Of a stretch of 52,732 nucleotides of DNA, positions 27,337-35,812 are shown in pieces. Made by a program: the position numbers and the translations under genes. Source of the stretch: Pseudomonadota bacterium (GTDB lineage Bacteria; Pseudomonadota; Gammaproteobacteria; Halothiobacillales; Halothiobacillaceae); contig JAJYPA010000012.1 in assembly GCA_021795795.1 (NCBI GenBank), positions 1 to 52,732 of the forward strand. The letters run 5' to 3'. The first letter of the stretch is position 1; each line of letters starts with the position of its first letter. Under the pieces are notes generated by a model. That model searched no databases. It was given only the letters and a program-made list of their open reading frames with translations, and was not told the origin of the DNA.

Positions 27337-27339
27337 GAC

Positions 27340-28179
27340 TCAGATATCGTCCAAAAGGATGGGTTGGCGCGGGGCGATCGGTTCGAGCAGCTGACCGCCG
27401 AGCCGCCGGATAACTTCGGGCGCCTCGTCGTTTGCGGTGGCAGCGGCGACTTTGGTCAACGCATCCGCCAGCCAGGCATATCGGGCGATCACAGTCCATT
27501 GCCCGTAGCGAACGGGCTCGCTTCCCGCGATCAATTGAGCGGGAAAGTCCTGTGCGTTTCGGCCCGCTGCTGAAGTGGCGCAGGCACCGTTCGTCAGTTG
27601 ACCCAAGGCGATGCAACCGGCGTTCGAGTCAAGTCGAATCACCCGGGGTGTGCCGAAGCAGCGCCAGTCGCCGCCGGCATTGACAACGGCATCCGTCACG
27701 CCACAGGCTCTCAAGCGAGCAATGGCGCGGTCAACCGCCCAGCCCTTGGCAATGCCATCGAGCGTAATCAGCACGGGGCGAAGGCGTTGCAGGCGCGTGC
27801 CCTCAAGCCGGATGTCGTCGGCGTGGCCCGTTGGTATGAACGGTGTCGCCGGATCAGGGAGTCGTCCGCGCGCAACCAGTTCACCGCCTACGGTGGGATT
27901 GAATCGATGCGCGCTGGTTTGCGCCAATCGCAACGCCAGACGCAGCACGTGGGCAGTCCAGGGATGAATCTCAATCGCACCGTGACTGCGGTTGATTCGA
28001 CCGATATCACTCTCAGGCCGATGAAAACTCATCAATTGTTCCACGTGCTCGATGTCGGCGAACGCCCGATCAATGGCCGCTGTGAGCTGATCCGGTGGTC
28101 GGCCCGCTGCCGAAATCTCGACAAAGGTACCCAGAGCCGGGCGCATGCGTTGAATCGGTGGTGTGCCGCTCGGACTCAT
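27340..28179 (-). CDS. apbE: FAD:protein FMN transferase
   Basis: A 279-residue ApbE, which attaches FMN covalently to threonine in target proteins using FAD. Recognised segments are RPALGTFVEISA, MSFHRPESDIGRINR, FNPTVGGELV, LDGIAKGWAVDRAIARL, NAGGDWRCFG and ADALTKVAAATA. The ATG overlaps the stop of the FMN-binding gene (ATGA). Unlike most ApbE proteins it shows neither a signal peptide nor a lipobox: the N-terminus is MSPSGTPPIQRM. Confidence 0.92.
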   Translation of the reverse strand: MSPSGTPPIQRMRPALGTFVEISAAGRPPDQLTAAIDRAFADIEHVEQLMSFHRPESDIGRINRSHGAIEIHPWTAHVLRLALRLAQTSAHRFNPTVGGELVARGRLPDPATPFIPTGHADDIRLEGTRLQRLRPVLITLDGIAKGWAVDRAIARLRACGVTDAVVNAGGDWRCFGTPRVIRLDSNAGCIALGQLTNGACATSAAGRNAQDFPAQLIAGSEPVRYGQWTVIARYAWLADALTKVAAATANDEAPEVIRRLGGQLLEPIAPRQPILLDDI

Positions 28180-28730
28180 TTTGGCTTCGATCTCGAATCA
28201 GGTGTGGTCAGCGCCACTTGTTGCAACGCCAACAGACGCTTGACCCCATTGGTGACATTGCGGCAGGAGAGCGTCGCGCCGCTGATGTTGCGAATATCCT
28301 CGCCGAGTTTGAAGCCACTTTGGGTGGTCCGCCCCAGAAACTGACCGCGCCAGTCGGCCTGCCGGACTTGATCACCGTAGGTTTCGAGGTATTCCATGAT
28401 CTCGATACCCAAAACACGGCCTTCCGGCGAGAGCGCGACGGCATAACGAATGAATTCGTGTTTACCGATCACACGATCCTCGATATACCAACCCTGAAAT
28501 GCGCCATCTTTTTCTGCGCGCCAGACGGGTTGCTCCTTCCAGCGCTGGCGCACATCGCTCAGTTCTTCTATCTGCGATCGTTGATCGCTGCTGAGTTTGA
28601 CCGGTGTTGCAAGAAATTGAGTTGCCGAAGGGAACAATGCCTTTTGTGCCTGTTCGGTTGTGAAGTATTGATTGGCTTGAACCGCGGACACCATGAACGG
28701 CGCCAGCGCGATGATGGGGGCATAGCGCAT
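28176..28730 (-). CDS. Exported FMN-binding domain protein, probable ApbE substrate
   Basis: A 184-residue exported protein; the signal peptide ends near SAVQANQ. The C-terminal half is an FMN-binding domain like those of RnfG, NqrC and NosR, with the flavinylation motif ISGATLSC, whose threonine would carry FMN. Other segments are GWYIEDRVIGKHEFIRYAV and GIEIMEYLETYG. GAGG precedes the ATG, and apbE follows with a 4-bp overlap, strongly implying an enzyme-substrate pair. It has no transmembrane anchor beyond the signal, so it is likely a soluble periplasmic flavoprotein. Confidence 0.9.
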   Translation of the reverse strand: MRYAPIIALAPFMVSAVQANQYFTTEQAQKALFPSATQFLATPVKLSSDQRSQIEELSDVRQRWKEQPVWRAEKDGAFQGWYIEDRVIGKHEFIRYAVALSPEGRVLGIEIMEYLETYGDQVRQADWRGQFLGRTTQSGFKLGEDIRNISGATLSCRNVTNGVKRLLALQQVALTTPDSRSKPK

Positions 28731-28738
28731 GGTAAACC

Positions 28739-29662
28739 TCAGAAGTTGTAACCCACTTTCAGGCGGAGTTCGTTACGTTCGTGATCGGCTAAGTGCAAAT
28801 CGGTCCGGTTCTGCGCACCAGATTCCTCACTGGAACCGGCGAACTGATGCGCCCATGTAAGGGTGGCCCACCAGCGCTTCCCGCCGTAATGAATGCTGGG
28901 TCCGGCGAAGAAATCCCAGTGATCGAACTCCCAGCCGCCACTGCCCGGTTCTGCCGGATCGGCTGCGGCATTGAGCATTTCCATATCCACCCAACCCTCC
29001 GCACCGATGTACCAGTTCGGTATAAAACGATAGGAGATACCTGAGCGCAGCCTGGGCGCGATGGCACTCTCAACGGCGCCGGATTCATTATCCTTCGCTG
29101 TTTCGGCCTCGAATTCGATATTGGTCAGCCACTGAAACTGACCATCGAGATAGGGTTTTTGGAAAATGACCTTGGTCTCCAGCTCCCAGCCACGAATGGC
29201 CGCACCGGTGATGCTGTCGACCGTGTCATAGGTGAGCTCACCATATAAGGCCACACCAAGATCATCCTTGTAGGGCGACAAGATATTCTTTTTGAGCTCG
29301 ACGGAGAAACCGCTGAATTTGGTTTGGCTTAATGAACCATCTATTTCTCCAGGTACCGGACTGCCACTGTATTTATGCCGATAGCCATTGAGATAAATTG
29401 AACCGGACAGGGTGTCCGTGAGGCCACGTTCGTACTCCAGCCGGAAATAGTCGGCGGTATAGCTGCCTTGGCGTTTGCCTGAGTGAATCGTGTTCCACAG
29501 ATACAGTTCGTTGCCTCCCTTTGGTGTCGTCTCGGCCCCGGTGGTGTACCCCAGAAGGTTCTCATCCGCCTCGGCGCGATCAATGAAAGGTGGTGCGAAA
29601 GCACCCGTTAGGCTCAGAGCAACCACACCGGCCAGTGAAGAACGTTTTGCTGCAAAAATCAT
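28739..29662 (-). CDS. Outer-membrane beta-barrel-like protein (DUF6662 type)
   Basis: A 307-residue exported protein; signal peptide to about DRAEADE. The mature chain is rich in alternating aromatic and polar strands (GGNELYLWNTIHSG, YFRLEYERGLTDTLSGSIYL, GISYRFIPNWYIGAEGWVD, GKRWWATLTWAHQFAG) and ends in KVGYNF, with the terminal phenylalanine of outer-membrane barrels. It resembles the DUF6662 family by recall. The ATG at 29662 has GAGGAAAC upstream. It is the first gene of the FMN/ApbE operon, 8 bp before the FMN-binding gene. Confidence 0.8.
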   Translation of the reverse strand: MIFAAKRSSLAGVVALSLTGAFAPPFIDRAEADENLLGYTTGAETTPKGGNELYLWNTIHSGKRQGSYTADYFRLEYERGLTDTLSGSIYLNGYRHKYSGSPVPGEIDGSLSQTKFSGFSVELKKNILSPYKDDLGVALYGELTYDTVDSITGAAIRGWELETKVIFQKPYLDGQFQWLTNIEFEAETAKDNESGAVESAIAPRLRSGISYRFIPNWYIGAEGWVDMEMLNAAADPAEPGSGGWEFDHWDFFAGPSIHYGGKRWWATLTWAHQFAGSSEESGAQNRTDLHLADHERNELRLKVGYNF

Positions 29663-29707
29663 ATCAGTTTCCTCAATAGGTATCCAAAGGCAAACGCGAA
29701 CCGTTCG

Positions 29708-29736
29708 CATTATGATTAGATTTGAATTGAAGTCAA
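29708..29736 (-). promoter_or_regulatory. Strong sigma70-like promoter with overlapping Fur-box-like sequence
   Basis: On the minus strand TTGACT (29731-29736), a 16-base spacer and CATAAT (29709-29714) lie about 50 bases before the DUF6662 start; each hexamer is five of six to consensus. A sequence with about 10-11 of 19 matches to the Fur consensus overlaps the spacer and -10 (29708-29726). The promoter is well supported; the Fur site is tentative. Confidence 0.6.
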
Positions 29737-30258
29737 CACGCGATCCTGTTTTTTTGGTTAGGTATGAAAGCCAGGAGCCTGTCGGATATAGTGGAACCCG
29801 AATTTGAGACAGTAGATTAAGCTGTTATCCGAAGCGAAAAGGAAGCGGGCGATGGGTGGAATGAAACGAAATGTATTTGGGGCGAAATTCAAGGCGAATG
29901 AACTTGTTGGTTTGTGGGCATAAGTGTTTTCAAACTGGCCTGGCGGTGATCATTGTGATAGTTCCTTATGTTGTAGAGCCTGACTTAATGGCATTGGGGC
30001 AGGGGGAGGGTTTACCGGTTTGTAACCGGTGCTTTAAGGAATCTCTGCACGAATCCATCCATGGCTTCATGCAGACACGGGCTTGCGCCAGCTTCGCGTT
30101 CACAAGCCGGTGGGCTTACGCCAGCTACGCGTTCACGCCCGTCTTGTGCTTTGCATATCAATGATTTGCGTCATTCAGTGGCAGGGCATCCATGCCCTGC
30201 ACGGGAATGTCTGCATTTGTGCAGACCTTCCCTAAGAATTCTTGGCATTCGTGCTCCC
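29737..30258. other. Non-coding region downstream of glgP
   Basis: No convincing gene lies between the DUF6662 promoter and the end of glgP. The left half (29737-30030) shows no structure I can assign. The right half holds the repeat element described at 30038-30236. An open frame from 29871 has no ribosome-binding site and crosses the repeats, so it is not treated as coding. Confidence 0.6.
30038..30236. repeat. Composite repeat element: 25-bp direct repeats, two hairpins, inverted ends
   Basis: The left end reads GGAATCTCTGCACGAAT after TTAA. The right end, read inwards, is GGAAGGTCTGCACAAAT after CTAA (14 of 17 identical). Inside are two 25-base direct copies at 30079-30103 and 30112-30136 that differ at two positions, a perfect 9-bp hairpin at 30181-30200 (GCAGGGCAT) and the 30-base palindrome 30203-30232 that is nearly repeated at 12117-12146. 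The flanks resemble IS5-type target sites (YTAR). Confidence 0.6.
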
Positions 30259-32835
30259 TTATATCCACTTCATCAAACCCAACTCATACGGGTGAAGTTG
30301 GGCGCTGTGATTGGGAACGAGCCGAAATCTGAATTTTTGTAAACCGACGAGTTGAATATTCAGTATGAAGCTGTATACCTGCGTCCCGGCCGGGGTGGTG
30401 GGTTCGGTGCCTGTTAAGGTGGCGGTTGTACTGAACCGCTCGACAGTTGTCCAGTCTCCGCTCGGCGTATCCTGTCCGAACAGGCACTCAACGGCAATGT
30501 CCTGTGGATTCAGGCCATTGAGTGTGACCGCAACGTTCAGGGTGAGCGTGTCGCCGCTATGTATTTGTGCAGGAACATCAGAAACCAATGCTCCCGTCAC
30601 GTCTGGCCATGCGGCACGAACACGGCGTTTGAAGTCTTCGAGGGAGAGTGCTTCGGCACCATTATTTTGTCTCAAGCGACGCCCGTAAACCGTTGCGGGT
30701 AAATAATGCTGGGTAAGATAATCACAAACCATACGGGCGGAGTTGAATTGCGGCAGGATCGTGCGGATGGCCATCTTGGCGTATTTGATCCACTCGTTTG
30801 GCATGCCATTGTGGTCACGTCGATAAAACAGCGGCTTGACCTCACTTTCCAGCAGCGTCAGCAAATCGCTGGCTTCTTCCGTGTCGCAATAGTCATGGTT
30901 GAAGCTGCGGTTATAGGGTTTGATGGACCAGCCATTCGCAATTTGTCCTTCCTTTTTGTAACCCTCTCCCCACCAGCCATCGGCCACAGACAGGTTCAAT
31001 ATACCGTTCAAACCCGCCTTCTGCCCCGAAGTACCCGATGCTTCAAGAGGATATTCGGGATTGTTCAGCCATACATCGCAGCCGGTGACCAGTTTCCGCG
31101 CGAGTGCCATGTCGTAGCCTTCCAACAGCAAAATACGACCCTGGAATTCGGGTTCATTGGCCATTTGCCAGATTTCCCGGATCAAAGCCTTGCCCGGTTC
31201 GTCTGCTGGATGAGCTTTGCCCGCGAATACGAATACGATTGGGCGCTCTTCGTCAGCCAGCAGTTCCGCCAACCGTGCACGATCGCGGAAGAGCAGATTC
31301 GCTCGTTTATAGGTGGCAAAGCGACGGGCAAAACCGACGAGTAGAACATCGGACACCGGGCGATCCAGATACCGTAAGGTGCGTTCTGTTCGGATGTCGC
31401 TCAGACCGTCTTGCGAGAGCTGTTGGGTGAGGCGCTGACGGATTTCCCGGATCAGCTCGGCCTTGAGTGAACAACGCACCGACCAGAACCGATCTTCCGC
31501 GATGGCATCGACAAATCGCCAGAATTCCGGGTCCTGCATATTCCATCGCCAGTCTCGATGCAGGCTGCTGAATAGCTGGGAAAGTTCGCGAGCGAGAAAC
31601 GTGTCGACATGAACACCATTGGTAACATGCGAGACTGGGTTTTCACTGGCCGGTACTTCAGGCCAGAAATCACGGCTCATTTCTGCCGCGACTCGACCGT
31701 GAATGGCTGAAACCCCATTGTGCTGACGCGAGCCATGCAGTGCCAATGCGGTCATGTTGAAACCCGGTTCCTGGGGCTCATGACCCAGTGCGAGAAATGA
31801 TTCCCGATCGAGGTTGATCTCCGGCCAGAATGAACTGAAATATTCTGTTATCAGTTCATCCGTGAACACATCGTGCCCAGCGGGTACGGGCGTATGCGTG
31901 GTGAACACAGTGGTTGAGGCAACCATTTCCAATGCAACCGTTTGTGTTTCGCCCGATGACACGTGTTCGCGCAGACGCTCAAGAATCTGGAATGCCGCGT
32001 GACCTTCATTAATATGCCATGCAGTGGGCGCCAACCCGAGTGCGCGCAACGCACGTACGCCGCCAATGCCCAGTACAATTTCCTGCTCGATTCGCGTACG
32101 GCGATCACCACCATACAGCCGGTAGGTGATTTGTCGGTCATCAGTCGAATTGCCGGGCAAGTCCGTATCCAGCAGAAACAAGCGGATGCGCCCGATCATG
32201 GCAAGCCAGACCTTGACTTCGATAACACGGCCAGGAAAGTTGAGGCTGATGGTTACGGCATTGCCTTTGGAGTCGGTGGCAGGTGCGATGGGTAGTGTGG
32301 TGAAATCAATGTCCTGATAGGTGGCTATCTGGTTGCCTTGGGCATCGATGGTCTGCTTGAAATAGCCTTGTCGGTACAACAAGCCGACCGCTACAAACGG
32401 GATGCCAATATCTGATGCCGCCTTGCAGTGATCACCCGCCAAAATCCCCAGCCCGCCGGAATAAATGGGCAGTGATTCGTGAAAGCCATACTCGGCACAG
32501 AAGTACGCGATCAGGTCATTGGGTTGAATGCTCTTAGCTATTGACTCAGGTATGGGCTGAGCAAGGTAGTCATCGAAATGCCGACAAGCGTCATCATAAT
32601 CGGCCAGAAATACCGGATCAGCCATCGCGGCGTCCATTTTTGCCTGCGATACCCTTTTCAGAAACAGTTTCGGATTGTCATCGGTCTGCTGCCAGCACAC
32701 CGGGTCAATCTGGCTGAACAGGTGCCGTATGGATCGAGTCCAGCTGTAGTAAAGATTATTGGCCAGATCATCCATACGCTTGATGCGTTCTGGCAGGCGC
32801 GGGGTGATTTCTAAGACATAAATCTGGGCGGTCAT
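30259..32835 (-). CDS. glgP: Alpha-glucan (glycogen/maltodextrin) phosphorylase
   Basis: An 858-residue GT35 phosphorylase of the long-domain bacterial/archaeal type, releasing glucose-1-phosphate from alpha-1,4-glucans. The N-terminal domain starts PRLPERIKRMDDLANNLYYS, and the catalytic region includes CAEYGFHESLPIYSGGLGIL, WHINEGHAAFQILER and EASGTSGQKAGLNGILNLSV (PLP-lysine region). The ATG is at 32835. No glycogen synthase or branching gene adjoins it, and its 3' side runs into the composite repeat element. Confidence 0.95.
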   Translation of the reverse strand: MTAQIYVLEITPRLPERIKRMDDLANNLYYSWTRSIRHLFSQIDPVCWQQTDDNPKLFLKRVSQAKMDAAMADPVFLADYDDACRHFDDYLAQPIPESIAKSIQPNDLIAYFCAEYGFHESLPIYSGGLGILAGDHCKAASDIGIPFVAVGLLYRQGYFKQTIDAQGNQIATYQDIDFTTLPIAPATDSKGNAVTISLNFPGRVIEVKVWLAMIGRIRLFLLDTDLPGNSTDDRQITYRLYGGDRRTRIEQEIVLGIGGVRALRALGLAPTAWHINEGHAAFQILERLREHVSSGETQTVALEMVASTTVFTTHTPVPAGHDVFTDELITEYFSSFWPEINLDRESFLALGHEPQEPGFNMTALALHGSRQHNGVSAIHGRVAAEMSRDFWPEVPASENPVSHVTNGVHVDTFLARELSQLFSSLHRDWRWNMQDPEFWRFVDAIAEDRFWSVRCSLKAELIREIRQRLTQQLSQDGLSDIRTERTLRYLDRPVSDVLLVGFARRFATYKRANLLFRDRARLAELLADEERPIVFVFAGKAHPADEPGKALIREIWQMANEPEFQGRILLLEGYDMALARKLVTGCDVWLNNPEYPLEASGTSGQKAGLNGILNLSVADGWWGEGYKKEGQIANGWSIKPYNRSFNHDYCDTEEASDLLTLLESEVKPLFYRRDHNGMPNEWIKYAKMAIRTILPQFNSARMVCDYLTQHYLPATVYGRRLRQNNGAEALSLEDFKRRVRAAWPDVTGALVSDVPAQIHSGDTLTLNVAVTLNGLNPQDIAVECLFGQDTPSGDWTTVERFSTTATLTGTEPTTPAGTQVYSFILNIQLVGLQKFRFRLVPNHSAQLHPYELGLMKWI

Positions 32836-33087
32836 GGGTTTACGTATCCCTTGCTCGGTGATGGTTGCGAGAACAATGCCTTCGTATCAAGGTTGGCTAT
32901 TAGGGTTATACCGTTTTCATTTGAAGCTGTCATGTTCATGCGAACTATTTCTGAGCACTACGATTTCTGACCTGGATTGTGGATCGGGGCTCAAGTTTCT
33001 CACCCCATTGCCGATAAGCAGTTTGCGGACGAATTGATGGCATGTGAAACCGGTACATCAAGGGTCGAAAAATTTTTTTGAAAAATT
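32836..33087. other. Non-coding region carrying an upstream FliA promoter
   Basis: This 252-bp stretch between glgP and the MITE-like element has no supported gene. It holds the near-perfect FliA promoter at 32991-33017. A 14-codon open frame begins at 33038 after that promoter but lacks a ribosome-binding site. Confidence 0.55.
32991..33017 (+). promoter_or_regulatory. Near-perfect FliA (sigma28) promoter, upstream copy
   Basis: TCAAGTTT, 11 bases and GCCGATAA match the FliA consensus TAAAGTTT-N11-GCCGATAA at 15 of 16 positions with the exact spacer. It points towards the flagellin relic but is separated from it by the MITE-like element. Confidence 0.75.
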
Positions 33088-33246
33088 CTAAGGAACCTCT
33101 GAATAATTCAGAGGTTCCGCGCGGCACAAGGACGTGCCGCCATTTTCAATCACGTATGTGATTGAAAATGAAGCAAAGCAAAAGTCACATCTTTTGCTTT
33201 GCGTGCTCTGAGAATTCCAGGATGGAATTATTCAGAGCTTCCCTAA
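33088..33246. repeat. MITE-like element of five hairpins with CTAA target duplication
   Basis: A 151-bp segment (33092-33242) is flanked by CTAA at 33088-33091 and 33243-33246. The ends are GGAACCTCTGAATAATTC and, read inwards from the right, GGAAGCTCTGAATAATTC (17 of 18). Inside are five successive stems: 33092-33118 (13 bp), 33121-33140 (7 bp), 33141-33170 (13 bp, GTAT loop), 33173-33202 (12 bp) and 33205-33238 (about 14 bp, one bulge). Ends and 4-bp YTAR duplication fit an IS5-like non-autonomous element. Confidence 0.8.
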
Positions 33247-33270
33247 AGTTTTTTCCGAGGCCGCCGATAA
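33244..33270 (+). promoter_or_regulatory. Perfect FliA (sigma28) promoter of the flagellin relic
   Basis: TAAAGTTT (33244-33251), exactly 11 bases and GCCGATAA (33263-33270) match the enteric sigma28 consensus at all 16 positions. It lies 63 bases before the flagellin ATG. The first three bases are shared with the CTAA flank of the adjacent MITE-like element. Confidence 0.92.
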
Positions 33271-33333
33271 AGCAACCACAGTCCGAATTCTTTGGCATGT
33301 TGCCAAGCAAAAACCCACGAGAGGATTAAGATC

Positions 33334-33975
33334 ATGGCTAACGTAATCAATACCAACATTCTTTCACTGCAATCCCAAAATACCCTGCGAATGACCGAGA
33401 ATACAATGCAGACTGCAATGCTGCGCTTGTCCACCGGTTTGCGTATCAATAGCGCCAAGGACGATGCGGCTGGCTTGGGGATTGCTGATCGGATGACAAC
33501 CCAGATCAACGGTTCAACCGTGGCCGCGCGCAACGCGCAGGATGGTGTTTCCATGGCGCAGACCGCCGAAGGCGCAATGGGTGCGTTGACTTCTACCCTG
33601 CAACGGATGCGTGATCTGGCTGTTCAATCTGCCAATGCCACCAATAGCACGACTGGCCAGCAAAACCTGCAGACTGAATTTGGTCAACTGCAAAGTGAAT
33701 TAAGCCGCATCATCAGTAACACCCAATTTAACGGCAAGAACGTGTTGGCTGGTGGCTTGAGCGGCTCTGCCAATGCCAGATATCAGGTCGGTGCTTGCTA
33801 CCTGTCCCGTTGCTTCGTTGCAGCAACCGGGTCGGGGCGACAGATTTTATTTCAAGTTCTGGCTGACCCAGTCGAGAACCTGATCGGCGGGGACGCTCTT
33901 ATTCTCACTTTCCCACCGCAGGCGGGTCTCAAATTCACCCGCCGCAAGGCCGCGCTCGCTCACCACGATGCGTAA
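33334..33975 (+). pseudogene. fliC: Flagellin 5' fragment fused to sequence antisense to proS
   Basis: The first 154 codons are a good flagellin N-terminus: MANVINTNILSLQSQNTL, LSTGLRINSAKDDAAGLGIA and IISNTQFNGKNVLAGG, i.e. domains D0 and D1 with a GAGAGG ribosome-binding site and a perfect FliA promoter. Homology stops near 33796. The frame then runs on for 59 codons, the last 43 antisense to the 3' end of proS. The central and C-terminal D0/D1 halves needed for filament assembly are missing, so it is a relic. No other flagellar gene is in the window. Confidence 0.88.
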
Positions 33976-35553
33976 GGGGATGCCGATGAGTTCCATGTCG
34001 GCAAACGCAACGCCGGGGCGCAGGCCGCGATCTTCGAGCAGCACGCTGAAGCCTTGGGCGGTGAGTTCGGCCTCCAGCCGCTCGGCTTCGGCTTGAACTG
34101 CGGGCGCGCGGTGGCCGTTGATGGGGACGATGGCGATTTCGAATGGGGCAAGGGGGACGGGCCAGACAATGCCGTTTTCATCGTGATTCTGTTCGATGGC
34201 GGCAGCCACGATGCGGGAAACACCAATGCCGTAGCAGCCCATGATGGCGGTGGCGGGTTTGCCCGCTTCGTCCAGGAATTCGCAGTGCATTTTCTCGCTG
34301 TAGGTGGTGCCCAACTGGAATACATGACCGACTTCGATGCCTCGGGCGATGGCAAGAACGCTCTGACCATCGGGTGCCGGATCGCCTTCGACGGCATTGC
34401 GCAGATCAGCGGTTTGTGGCTCGGGCAGGTCGCGTCCCCAGTTTACGCCGGTCAGATGCCAGCCATCTTCGTTGGCGCCGCAGACAAAATCCGCGCAGTC
34501 AGCCGCCGCAAAGTCGGCGATGACGGGCATTTTCAAATCGATCGGGCCGATGGAACCGACGTTCGCCCCCGTGTGTGTGAACGCTTCCGCTGGCGGGATG
34601 AACTCAAACGGATCGGCGATCAGCGGATGCTTGGCTGCCTTGATGTCGTTCAATTCGTGGTCGCCGCGCAGTACAACGGCTACGACAGGCGTTTCTCGCC
34701 CACGCACAAGCAAGGTTTTGAGAATCCGGTTGCTGGGCACGCCCAAGAAGGAGGCCACTTCGTCGATGGTTTTGGCGCCGGGTGTGGCGACACGCGTCAA
34801 ACTGGCTGTAGCCAGGGCACGGCCCGATTTTGCGGGGAAGGTGGGCGCCATTTCGATGTTGGCGGCGTAATCGCCATTGACCGCATAGGCAATGGCATCT
34901 TCGCCCGAATCGGCCAGAACGTGAAACTCTTGGGAGCCTTTGCCGCCAATCGAGCCGGTATCGGCTTCCACCGCGCGGAATTTCAAACCCAGGCGGGTGA
35001 AAATGCGTGAGTAGGCGTCATACATGGCCTGGTAGGTGACACGCAGTGATGCCACATCGGCATGAAACGAGTAGGCATCCTTCATGATGAATTCGCGGGC
35101 ACGCATGACACCGAAGCGCGGACGAATCTCATCGCGGAATTTGGTTTGAATCTGGTAGTAGCAGATCGGAAGCTGACGGTAGCTTTTGAGCTCTCGACGG
35201 GCGTAGTCGGTGATGACCTCTTCATGCGTGGGGCCAACGCAGAACTCGCGATCATGGCGATCTTTGACGCGCAGCAATTCCGGTCCGTATTTCTGCCAGC
35301 GGCCGGATTCCTGCCACAGCTCGGCAGGTTGAATGGCGGGCATCAGCAGTTCCAGCGCGCCAATGCGCTCCATTTCCTCGCGAACGACCGCTTCCACTTT
35401 GCGCAAGACACGCAGCCCAAGCGGGCTCCAAGTGTATAGCCCCGAGGACAGTCGTCGGATCATGCCAGAGCGCAGCATCAATTGATGGCTGACGATCTCG
35501 GCTTCGGTCGGGGTTTCTTTCAGGGTGTTTAGCGGGAATTGCGAACTGCGCAT
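33847..35553 (-). CDS. proS: Prolyl-tRNA synthetase
   Basis: A 568-residue bacterial-type ProS (class II). Motif 1 region is [20 protein letters not shown], motif 2 [19 protein letters not shown], motif 3 [19 protein letters not shown], with the YbaK-like editing insertion in the middle (about 220-390) and an anticodon-binding domain at the end (IVPINGH, [13 protein letters not shown] [13 protein letters not shown]). The length equals the family norm. Its 3' end overlaps the flagellin relic's frame by 129 bp on the other strand, and I see no T-run terminator after it. Confidence 0.96.
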   Translation of the reverse strand: MRSSQFPLNTLKETPTEAEIVSHQLMLRSGMIRRLSSGLYTWSPLGLRVLRKVEAVVREEMERIGALELLMPAIQPAELWQESGRWQKYGPELLRVKDRHDREFCVGPTHEEVITDYARRELKSYRQLPICYYQIQTKFRDEIRPRFGVMRAREFIMKDAYSFHADVASLRVTYQAMYDAYSRIFTRLGLKFRAVEADTGSIGGKGSQEFHVLADSGEDAIAYAVNGDYAANIEMAPTFPAKSGRALATASLTRVATPGAKTIDEVASFLGVPSNRILKTLLVRGRETPVVAVVLRGDHELNDIKAAKHPLIADPFEFIPPAEAFTHTGANVGSIGPIDLKMPVIADFAAADCADFVCGANEDGWHLTGVNWGRDLPEPQTADLRNAVEGDPAPDGQSVLAIARGIEVGHVFQLGTTYSEKMHCEFLDEAGKPATAIMGCYGIGVSRIVAAAIEQNHDENGIVWPVPLAPFEIAIVPINGHRAPAVQAEAERLEAELTAQGFSVLLEDRGLRPGVAFADMELIGIPLRIVVSERGLAAGEFETRLRWESENKSVPADQVLDWVSQNLK

Positions 35554-35812
35554 GTGGGCTTGGTCTCAAAAGGTTCGGGGGCGTGCCGCTTGTGCCTATC
35601 GGGTGCGAGAGACTTCGGCGTTATGTAGGTTGTAAACGGAGTATTTTGACATGATTTGGCGAATATTGCCGAGCGTGTTCGCGTGTGGAGATCACGCCCG
35701 TCCGGTGGCTAATAGGCCCAAGCCGGTGCGCTCATGGGCTCATGCCATTTATCCCTGTTTTTGAGCGGCTGTGAGAACGGAAGGGGAGCGGCCCGGAAGA
35801 GCCAGCCTGGTA

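Noticed and set aside
29871..30164. 97-codon + strand frame between the flavin module and glgP
   Set aside because: It has no ribosome-binding site and runs through the direct repeats of the composite element; its protein shows only the translated repeats.
33806..33831. Hairpin at the flagellin-proS junction as proS terminator or integron-type site
   Set aside because: The stem has a bulge and no following T run on the minus strand, and no integrase-type core sites are present.
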